Of a stretch of DNA of 12,769 nucleotides, positions 7,270 to 12,769 are shown in pieces (the stretch's first letter is position 1; each line of letters opens with the position of its first letter). The DNA lies in assembly GCA_024511395.1 (NCBI GenBank), contig JANELJ010000026.1:1-12769 (forward strand), given 5' to 3'. Source of the stretch: Gammaproteobacteria bacterium. Lineage in GTDB: Bacteria > Pseudomonadota > Gammaproteobacteria > GRL18. The notes beneath the pieces were generated by a model. That model searched no databases. It saw only the letters and a program-made list of their open reading frames with translations, and was not told where the DNA came from. Made by a program: the position numbers and the translations under genes.

Positions 7270-8001
7270 TTAGTGGACACCTTTCCAGTAATCTTTCTTC
7301 ATTGCATAGGCAAATCCGAATAATACGACCAGAAAGATCAGTACATAAACACCCAGAGATTTACGATAACTCTGATTAGGTTCACCCATATAAGACATAT
7401 AGGCCACCAGATCATTAATCATGGCATTAAACTCTTCAGGTGTCATGGTACCCTGTTCAACCACTTCTGTACCCACGATCACTTTTTCACCATCATGGTC
7501 TTCAATAAGCGGCTTTTTAACACCTTCCTGCTTCCAGAAGATATTAGGCATGCCCACATCTTTGAAGACAATATTATTATGACCAGTGGTTTTAGAAGGA
7601 TCGGCATAGAAACCTTTCAGATAACTGTATAACCAGTCAACACCACGGGAACGGGCTACCAGAGATAAATCCGGTGGCACCGCACCAAAAGCCTGTTTGG
7701 CGTATTCCGGTGTCATCACTGCAGTCATGGTACTACCGAACTTGGTGCCCAGATGATTAAGATTACCCATCACCTGTTCTTCGGTCATGCCCAAGTCAGT
7801 GGCTACACGGTTAAAACGAACATATTTGGCAGAATGACAGCTCAGGCAATAGTCAGTAAAGACCTTAACACCGCGCTGCAGTGAAGCTTTATCGTCAACA
7901 TTGATGCTGGCTTTTTCCAAATGCTCTCCGCCACTAGTCAATACCAGACCAGTACTTGTCATTGCTACAAAAGTTAGCAGAATCAGGATTGTTTTTTTCA
8001 T
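7270..8001 (-). CDS. petC: Ubiquinol-cytochrome c reductase, cytochrome c1 subunit
   Basis: Cytochrome c1 receives electrons from the Rieske cluster and passes them to a soluble cytochrome c on the periplasmic side. The 243-residue product has an N-terminal signal/anchor (KKTILILLTFVAMTS), one haem-binding CxxCH at Cys52-Cys55-His56 (preceded by DY, followed by SAKYVRF), the conserved PPDLS (109-113), and KDVGMPN (147-153) with Met151 as the likely sixth haem ligand. A C-terminal membrane helix (about 215-235) is followed by a basic tail that keeps it on the membrane. The ATG at 8001 overlaps the cytochrome b stop by four bases (ATGA), so translation is probably coupled. It is the last gene of petABC; an intrinsic terminator follows. 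Confidence 0.96.
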   Translation of the reverse strand: MKKTILILLTFVAMTSTGLVLTSGGEHLEKASINVDDKASLQRGVKVFTDYCLSCHSAKYVRFNRVATDLGMTEEQVMGNLNHLGTKFGSTMTAVMTPEYAKQAFGAVPPDLSLVARSRGVDWLYSYLKGFYADPSKTTGHNNIVFKDVGMPNIFWKQEGVKKPLIEDHDGEKVIVGTEVVEQGTMTPEEFNAMINDLVAYMSYMGEPNQSYRKSLGVYVLIFLVVLFGFAYAMKKDYWKGVH

Positions 8002-9239
8002 TTCATTGTCACCCTTTCTGGAACTGGTTTATTCGTTTCCATCTTCGTGTAGAAAGGCATCAACAGGAAGAAGGCAAAATAGTAAATGGTACAGATTTGC
8101 GCCACTAGGGTACGCATATCAGTAGGTGCTTTGGTACCTAAATAACCCAGAGTAATAAATGCAACTACAAATAATGCCACCAGAATCTTGTACCAGCCAG
8201 CACGATAACGGATGGATTTAACAGGGTTACGATCCAGCCAAGGCAGGAAGAACAACACGACAATTGCTGCGCCCATGGCTATTACACCAGGGAAAGCCGA
8301 ACCGGCAATACTTGGAACCGCACGCAGTATCGAGTAATACGGGGTGAAGTACCAGACCGGTGCAATATGTTCAGGTGTCTTCAATGGGTTAGCAGGCTCA
8401 AAGTTAGCATGCTCCAAGAAGTAGCCGAACATTTCCGGAATAAAGAATACTACTCCAGCAAAGAACATCAGGAATACTACAACACCAACAATATCTTTTA
8501 CAGAATAATAAGGATGGAATGGAATGCCGTCTCTGGGGATGCCGTTTTCATCTTTATTTTTCTTGATTTCAACACCATCAGGGTTATTGGAACCGACTTC
8601 GTGCAGGGCAATAATATGTGCCACAATAAGGCCAATCAGAATCAGCGGAATGGCAATAATATGTAAGGAGAAGAAACGGTTCAGGGTTGCATCACCAATT
8701 ACAAAGTCACCACGAACCCAGATACCTAGGTCTTCACCTACAAAGGGAATAGCACTGACCAGATTAATAATTACCTGTGCACCCCAGAAGGACATCTGAC
8801 CCCAAGGTAACAGGTATCCCATAAAGCCTTCAGCCATCAGAGCCAGGAAAATCAGTACACCAAAGATCCATACCAGTTCACGGGGCTTTTTATAAGAACC
8901 GTAAATCAGGCCACGGAACATGTGCAGGTAAACAACAATAAAGAATGCTGATGCACCCGTTGAATGGAAATAGCGGATTAACCAGCCCCATTCCACATCG
9001 CGCATAATATTCATTTCTACTGACTGGAATGCCAGTGCCGTATCCGGCTTGTAAAACATGGCCAGGAAAATCCCGGAAAGCACTTGGATAACCAGTACCA
9101 TAATGGCCAGTGAGCCGAAAAAGTACCAGAAGTTAAAGTTTTTAGGTGCATAGTATTTTGACAGATGTTCTTCCCACATCTTTGTCAGAGGGAAACGGGC
9201 ATCAACCCATCCCATTAAATCATTGACTCTTTGTCCCAT
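7998..9239 (-). CDS. petB: Ubiquinol-cytochrome c reductase, cytochrome b subunit
   Basis: Cytochrome b is the membrane core of bc1, carrying both b haems and the two quinone sites. The 413-residue product has the expected series of membrane helices. Haem ligands are His92 and His106 in helix B, and His193 and His208 in helix D; the 15-residue helix-D spacing is one more than in mitochondrial cytochrome b and, from memory, usual in beta/gammaproteobacteria. GYLLPWGQMSFW (141-152) and HEVGSNNPDG (213-222) are typical. The Qo-site tetrapeptide is PVWY (294-297) rather than PEWY, again a known beta/gammaproteobacterial form. A single polypeptide, not split as in b6/subunit IV. ATG 9239 overlaps the Rieske stop by one base and the gene overlaps petC by four. 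Confidence 0.97.
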   Translation of the reverse strand: MGQRVNDLMGWVDARFPLTKMWEEHLSKYYAPKNFNFWYFFGSLAIMVLVIQVLSGIFLAMFYKPDTALAFQSVEMNIMRDVEWGWLIRYFHSTGASAFFIVVYLHMFRGLIYGSYKKPRELVWIFGVLIFLALMAEGFMGYLLPWGQMSFWGAQVIINLVSAIPFVGEDLGIWVRGDFVIGDATLNRFFSLHIIAIPLILIGLIVAHIIALHEVGSNNPDGVEIKKNKDENGIPRDGIPFHPYYSVKDIVGVVVFLMFFAGVVFFIPEMFGYFLEHANFEPANPLKTPEHIAPVWYFTPYYSILRAVPSIAGSAFPGVIAMGAAIVVLFFLPWLDRNPVKSIRYRAGWYKILVALFVVAFITLGYLGTKAPTDMRTLVAQICTIYYFAFFLLMPFYTKMETNKPVPERVTMK

Positions 9240-9847
9240 TATGCATTACTCCCGTCTTGACCTATTAGGATCACTGTATCGCTCTTGAAATAATATGGCA
9301 TGATTGGCAGGTTCTTTGGAGCCGGCATGGATTTGCGAACCCGACCAGCAAGGTCATAAATAGAACCATGGCAAGGGCAGAAATAACCACCTTTCCAGTC
9401 ATGTCCAAGGGAACCAGCAAACGGGTTATTTAAGTCGGGCACATATTTCGGTGCACAACCCAAGTGAGTACACACCCCTTCCATAACAATAACTTTACGG
9501 TGACTGTCATAAGAACGGGTTGGGTTCTTACAATAGTCAGGCTGGGTAGACATTTCGGAATCCGGATCAGCAAGCATCTCAGTATCTGTTTCCAATACCT
9601 TGATATTCTCGTCTGTTCTGTTTAGAACGTAAACCGGCTTACCTCGCCACTCTACCGTGATCATTTGCCCTTCTTCAATTTTGCTGATGTCAACCTGCAC
9701 TGGAGCACCGGCTGCTAAAGCTTTAGCGCTGGGTTTCCAAGATTTGATGAAGGGTACAGCTACAAAACCGGCACCAATGGCACCCACCACCGTAGTGGAA
9801 ACAACCAGAAAGCGACGTTTGCTATTATTTACAGCATCTGTACTCAT
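9239..9847 (-). CDS. petA: Ubiquinol-cytochrome c reductase, Rieske iron-sulfur subunit
   Basis: The Rieske protein takes the first electron from ubiquinol at the Qo site and delivers it to cytochrome c1. From ATG 9847 the product has 202 residues: a short N-terminus with the twin-arginine region SKRRFLV (9-15), a membrane helix (about 15-34), a flexible hinge rich in Ala/Lys, and the cluster domain. Cluster motifs are CTHLGC (126-131) and CPCHGS (157-162), giving ligands Cys126, His128, Cys157 and His160, and a disulfide Cys131-Cys159. It is expected to be folded before Tat export. A TTG five codons upstream (9862) is in frame, but GGGAG sits correctly for 9847. It is the first gene of petABC. 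Confidence 0.97.
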   Translation of the reverse strand: MSTDAVNNSKRRFLVVSTTVVGAIGAGFVAVPFIKSWKPSAKALAAGAPVQVDISKIEEGQMITVEWRGKPVYVLNRTDENIKVLETDTEMLADPDSEMSTQPDYCKNPTRSYDSHRKVIVMEGVCTHLGCAPKYVPDLNNPFAGSLGHDWKGGYFCPCHGSIYDLAGRVRKSMPAPKNLPIMPYYFKSDTVILIGQDGSNA

Positions 9848-10207
9848 TAACTTAACTCCCAAATTTAAGAAATTTTCCCACCCGAAATAACTTCAGTTTT
9901 TTATAAATCATTTTGTAAAAAACCTTAATAATTAGTAAGGATTTCTTAATTCGATACCAAAAAAATTTGCTACATTTTCTTAAAAGATGAGCATAATATC
10001 AAGTACAATTTCATTATTTACTAATTAACCTGATATTTATCATAAACGTGTCGACAAAATACCGGAATTTTCAAGAATTTAAATTTTAATTGCTATTTCT
10101 AAATAGTCTTGATTTCACCTGAGTTGTTGCATTTTACAATAGCTGCCCCCCTTTTTAAGGTGAATTTCGAGCTAAAAAAACGACTCCGGAAACTTTACAG
10201 TAAAACG
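9848..10207. other. AT-rich intergenic region upstream of petABC
   Basis: This 360-base stretch between the NIF3-family gene and petA has no credible gene and is much richer in A+T than its neighbours. It should hold the petABC promoter. One weak candidate on the minus strand is TTGGTA, 17 bases, then TACTAA, only partly consensus. An imperfect inverted repeat, with arms 9923-9927 and 9936-9940, is followed on the minus strand by six Ts and could be a weak leader terminator. The petA ribosome site GGGAG is at 9856-9860. I see no clear terminator for the NIF3 gene. Confidence 0.6.
9917..9940 (-). terminator. Weak terminator-like hairpin in the petA leader
   Basis: On the minus strand CCTTA (9940-9936) pairs with TAAGG (9927-9923) across an eight-base loop and is followed directly by six Ts. 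The stem has only two GC pairs, so termination would be inefficient. It lies about 70 bases upstream of petA and could end NIF3 read-through or act as an attenuator. Confidence 0.3.
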
Positions 10208-10951
10208 CTAAACTGGATTATATTTGTCTACAAATATATGCTCCAGATCAAATTGCTCAGCAAGATGTTCTCCTAAAGCCTGTACTCCGTAGCGCTCGGT
10301 GGCATGATGCCCGGCAGCAAAGTAATGAATATTGTTTTCCCTGGCCAGATGCCAGATATTTTCAGAAATTTCACCACTGATAAAGGCATCAGCCTCTACG
10401 GCAACCGCCTGCTCTATCCAAGACTGTGCCGCTCCGGTGCAAAGGGCTACTTTTTCCAGCATTCTTTCTGAAGGAATATGCAGTGCCTGACGTTCCAGTA
10501 CCTGGGACAGGTGACTGACAAAAGTTTCACCGCTCTGGCGCTCAATAGTACCCAGCAGTGCTATGTCATTATTACCGAAGAAAGATTCTGTTTTTATACC
10601 CAGTTTCTGTGCCAGCAACACATTATTGCCCAGGGTTTTATGAGCATCCAGTGGCAGATGATAGGCCAGCAGATTAATATCATGACAGAGCAGAGATTTA
10701 ATGCGCCGGTATTTAATACCAGTCAGAACCGGAGCTTCGCCTTTCCAGAAAAAACCATGATGTACCAGCAGACAGTCAGCCTCCAGCTTAACGGCTTCAT
10801 CAATCAGATCCTGACTTGCGGTAACCCCACTGACAATGCGCTGAATTGAATCATTTCCCTGGATCTGCAGCCCATTGGGGCAATAATCAGAAAAACGTTC
10901 AGTTTCAAGAAGTTCATCACAATAAGCAACCAGTTCTTTACTTTTAACCAC
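10208..10951 (-). CDS. NIF3/YbgI family dinuclear metal-binding protein
   Basis: This 247-residue protein belongs to the NIF3 family, annotated as 'GTP cyclohydrolase 1 type 2' or 'Nif3-like dinuclear metal centre protein', and matches E. coli YbgI in length. Putative metal ligands are VHHGFFWKGE (63-72; His64, His65), HLPLDAH (98-104; Asp102) and AAGHHATER (212-220; His215, Glu219). SDYCPNGLQIQG (21-32) and the IVSGVTAS strand (39-46) are also typical. The physiological role is unsettled; GTP cyclohydrolase activity is not established for most members. The start appears to be GTG 10951 with a weak purine stretch (GGATAAG) upstream and no nearby ATG. It is divergent from the degS-type gene across 140 bases. 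Confidence 0.92.
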   Translation of the reverse strand: MVKSKELVAYCDELLETERFSDYCPNGLQIQGNDSIQRIVSGVTASQDLIDEAVKLEADCLLVHHGFFWKGEAPVLTGIKYRRIKSLLCHDINLLAYHLPLDAHKTLGNNVLLAQKLGIKTESFFGNNDIALLGTIERQSGETFVSHLSQVLERQALHIPSERMLEKVALCTGAAQSWIEQAVAVEADAFISGEISENIWHLARENNIHYFAAGHHATERYGVQALGEHLAEQFDLEHIFVDKYNPV

Positions 10952-11091
10952 AAATTATTAACACTTATCCATATAAAACACAATTTCTGAGCAGACTGAT
11001 ATACAAACGGCTCTGGAAGATTTATTGTATTATTCAGCTCTTTAATCAGCAAAACAGGCCTACCCCAAAATATTAAGGTAAAATAAACCCC

Positions 11092-12303
11092 ATGACCGGT
11101 AAAAAAATAACCCAAAATTACTCATCCGGCCTGTTTTACCTGCTCTCAGCACTGGCAGGTTTTTTATTGGCCATTACCTATAATTATCTCCTGACCGATT
11201 CAGGAAAGCCATCAAAATCAGAAACGGTTAAATTACCACAGCCAGACAGGTCAATACCAGCCCTAGTCGATAATAATCGATATACAGAAGGCATCGTCAG
11301 TTTTGCACCGGCAGTACACAGAGCAGCACCAGCCGTGGTTAATATTTTTACCCGTAAACTGATTAAGCAAAAAGAATCTCTGTATAACAATTCGGCCTTA
11401 AGAGCTCTGCTTGAAAACCGCCACCCGCCGCCACGCTATAAAGAAGAAACCAATTTGGGTTCAGGGGTTATCGTCTCATCTTCCGGTCACATATTAACCA
11501 ATAACCATGTTATTTCCGGTGCTGAAGATATCGAGGTTTTATTACAGGACGGCCGTTATTTACGTGCCCGGCTGGTAGGACGTGACCTAGAAACCGATCT
11601 AGCGCTACTAAAAGTGACCGCTGCAGATCTGCCCACTATACATTTCGGTGATTCCTCTAAATTACAGGTGGGTGATATTGTCCTGGCCATTGGCAATCCT
11701 TTCGGCCTGGGTAATACAGTTACTTCCGGGATCATTAGTGCCCTGAACCGTTCCCAGTTTAGAGCCAACAGCTTTGACAATTTTATCCAGACCGATGCAG
11801 CCATTAATCCCGGCAATTCCGGGGGAGCCCTGGTTAATACCCGCGGTGAAATGATTGGTGTCAATACCATTAATATCAGCAACAGCGGTGGCTCTCAGGG
11901 TATTGGTTTTGCCATTCCTGCTACTCTGGCACAGGAAGTGATGCAGCAGTTGATCCGCTTTGGTGAAGTCCGCCGGGGCTGGATTGGTATTGAGGCCAGA
12001 GAAATATCACCCATGCTGGCACAGCAACTCAACAGCGTCGTGGATCATGGCCTGCTGATCATTGGCGTACTGAAAAACGGGCCCGGTCAGAAAGCCGGCA
12101 TTCAGGTAGGTGATATGATCACCCATATAAATGGTATAAAAATTACCTCCGCTAAAGATGCCCTGCGGTTAATCACTCACCTGAGTCCGGGGGATATTGC
12201 GGTATTAAGAGGGATCCGAGGGAATCAGTCGGTACAGTTCAGGATTGTAGCGCAGGAGCGGCCGCAGATGTCGGGGAGGTGGAAGAGCAGTGCTGAGCGT
12301 TGA
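11092..12303 (+). CDS. degS: DegS/AlgW-type membrane-anchored periplasmic serine protease
   Basis: This HtrA-family protease has one PDZ domain, the layout of DegS/AlgW, which senses misfolded outer-membrane proteins and starts cleavage of the anti-sigma factor RseA/MucA to release sigma-E/AlgU. The 403-residue product has an N-terminal membrane anchor (about 13-34) rather than a cleavable signal, a trypsin-like domain at about 65-285, and one PDZ domain at about 293-385. The catalytic triad is His139 (LTNNHV), Asp169 (ETDLALLKV) and Ser243 (NPGNSGGAL), with the IGNPFGL oxyanion-region loop (200-206). A longer C-terminal tail (RWKSSAER) follows. The ATG 11092 has only AAGG about 14 bases upstream. 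A two-PDZ DegP/DegQ is excluded by length. No rseA/mucA is in the window, so the pathway is inferred. Confidence 0.9.
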   Translation: MTGKKITQNYSSGLFYLLSALAGFLLAITYNYLLTDSGKPSKSETVKLPQPDRSIPALVDNNRYTEGIVSFAPAVHRAAPAVVNIFTRKLIKQKESLYNNSALRALLENRHPPPRYKEETNLGSGVIVSSSGHILTNNHVISGAEDIEVLLQDGRYLRARLVGRDLETDLALLKVTAADLPTIHFGDSSKLQVGDIVLAIGNPFGLGNTVTSGIISALNRSQFRANSFDNFIQTDAAINPGNSGGALVNTRGEMIGVNTINISNSGGSQGIGFAIPATLAQEVMQQLIRFGEVRRGWIGIEAREISPMLAQQLNSVVDHGLLIIGVLKNGPGQKAGIQVGDMITHINGIKITSAKDALRLITHLSPGDIAVLRGIRGNQSVQFRIVAQERPQMSGRWKSSAER

Positions 12304-12462
12304 GAAAGAGCATAGCTTTCAGCGAAAAGTTTAAAACTGCTTTTTCTTCAGTCAAATTAGAACCCCATATAAAAACATACTATTATATTAACTAAAGAAC
12401 CTTTATCCTTGTTATTCATAGTTATATAATTAGAAAATAACCCCATAATAAATAATAATAGT
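12304..12462. other. AT-rich gap after degS with a weak terminator-like element
   Basis: Just after the degS stop, GAAAG/CTTTC (12304-12308, 12316-12320) forms a small stem. A second imperfect stem (GAAAAG near 12324, CTTTTTC near 12340) runs into a T-rich stretch and may end degS transcription weakly. The rest is strongly AT-rich and carries the repeats listed separately. No gene is visible. Confidence 0.45.
12356..12447 (+). repeat. Pair of short direct repeats, ATTAGAA(n)ACCCCATA
   Basis: ATTAGAA followed by ACCCCATA occurs at 12356-12369 (the two halves sharing one A) and again at 12429-12447 (halves separated by four bases). The copies start 73 bases apart in the gap before the recombinase-like fragment. 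They are short and in AT-rich DNA, but the CCCC core makes the match less trivial. They could be recombinase-binding sites or chance. Confidence 0.4.
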
Positions 12463-12465
12463 ATG
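12376..12465. repeat. Exact 11-bp inverted repeat ending at the small gene's ATG
   Basis: CATACTATTAT at 12376-12386 is the exact reverse complement of ATAATAGTATG at 12455-12465; the right arm includes the ATG of the small reading frame. The arms are 68 bases apart, and each lies just to the right of one copy of the ACCCCATA direct repeat. Confidence 0.45.
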
Positions 12466-12669
12466 AAGCATACACTGAAACTTGCCGTCAATTATACAGA
12501 TACTGCAAGCGGAAACAGATATCAACTACCTGCCGTTTACACTCGCAATGGTATTTTGATTTCCCACCTCAGATATCTTGCATGGTTTTCAGAAAAGAGT
12601 GATTCATGGAGGGAGAAATCAATTTTTTCCGTAAGGTTGCTGATTGACTATATAGTTCAACCTGAATAA
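12463..12669 (+). pseudogene. Short reading frame resembling the N-terminus of a tyrosine recombinase
   Basis: The 68-residue product has a basic beta-like start (KHTLKLAVNYTD), YQLPAVYTRNGILISHLRYL (residues 20-39) and SDSWREKSIFSVRLLIDYI (46-64). The segment after YTRNG resembles, from memory, the helical N-terminal DNA-binding region of some tyrosine recombinases ('SHLRYL', then 'SW..K...VRLL.DYI'), possibly the gamma-mobile-trio GmtY type. It stops at residue 68, before any catalytic Arg-His-Tyr domain, and no other frame in the remaining 100 bases obviously continues it. No Shine-Dalgarno precedes the ATG. It is best read as a truncated integrase relic; a genuine small unknown protein cannot be excluded. 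Confidence 0.42.
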
Positions 12670-12717
12670 TACCGTTTTAAGTCTGACATCAAGCCAGGTT
12701 TAAAGCGGCTGATTGTT

Positions 12718-12747
12718 CTGGTTTGATAAAATATCCCATCAAACCGG
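12718..12747. repeat. 10-bp palindrome near the right edge
   Basis: GGTTTGAT (12720-12727) and ATCAAACC (12738-12745) form a perfect 8-bp stem with a ten-base loop; with flanking bases it extends to ten positions (12718-12727 and 12738-12747) including one G-T pair. No clear T-tract adjoins it on either strand (AAATAATTTT on the plus side). It could be a terminator, an element end or a recombination site. Confidence 0.5.
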
Positions 12748-12769
12748 AAATAATTTTGAGCCACAAAAG

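Noticed and set aside
8367..8799. Plus-strand open frames opposite cytochrome b
   Set aside because: These are shadow frames of a highly conserved gene with no protein-like features of their own.
9848..9862. TTG start for the Rieske protein at 9862
   Set aside because: It would put the GGGAG ribosome site inside the coding sequence; ATG 9847 has that site at normal spacing and gives a normal N-terminus.
10137..10207. Terminator for the NIF3-family gene
   Set aside because: There is a run of seven Ts on the minus strand, but no convincing stem directly before it.
10952..11091. Sigma-70 or sigma-E-like promoter for degS in the divergent gap
   Set aside because: TATTAT and TATACA hexamers occur, but neither has an acceptable -35 at the right spacing; I cannot support a specific promoter.

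Overview
The window looks like core chromosome of a gammaproteobacterium with a moderate G+C content, judged by eye. The evidence is gene order. One half is an rsmI-lpoA-yraN-gmhA/diaA-dolP block and the other an sspB-sspA-petC-petB-petA block. From memory these blocks lie close together in Pseudomonas and related gammaproteobacteria, and the first also occurs in Escherichia coli. The cytochrome bc1 complex indicates a respiring organism unlike E. coli, which lacks bc1. The genus cannot be named from this sequence.

Layout from left to right. Minus-strand rsmI (16S rRNA methyltransferase) is divergent from a plus-strand run: lpoA (outer-membrane activator of peptidoglycan synthase), yraN (nuclease-fold protein), a SIS-domain phosphoheptose isomerase/DiaA homologue, dolP (BON-domain lipoprotein) and a GlcD/DLD-type FAD-linked 2-hydroxyacid dehydrogenase. 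Facing this run are the minus-strand genes sspB and sspA (ClpXP adaptor and RNA-polymerase-associated stringent starvation protein). Upstream of these lie petA-petB-petC (Rieske protein, cytochrome b, cytochrome c1), with petA/petB and petB/petC overlapping by 1 and 4 bases. A strong intrinsic terminator separates petC from sspA, and a perfect TATAAT sits against it, suggesting a pet terminator interleaved with the sspA promoter. After a 360-base AT-rich gap come a minus-strand NIF3/YbgI-family metalloprotein gene and a divergent degS/algW-type periplasmic protease gene.

The right end (after 12303) differs: AT-rich DNA, short direct and inverted repeats, a 68-codon reading frame resembling the N-terminus of a tyrosine recombinase, and a 10-bp palindrome. 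This is the only part that looks like accessory DNA, probably a decayed integrase or the edge of an element.

Functionally the window joins envelope maintenance (lpoA, dolP, degS, possibly heptose supply through gmhA), electron transport (bc1, possibly the FAD dehydrogenase feeding quinone) and stress/proteolysis control (sspAB, degS). I found no CRISPR array, rRNA, tRNA, complete insertion sequence or clear new defence or biosynthetic system. The points worth a second look are mainly regulatory (petC-sspA gap), the isomerase's intact catalytic set, and the recombinase remnant.
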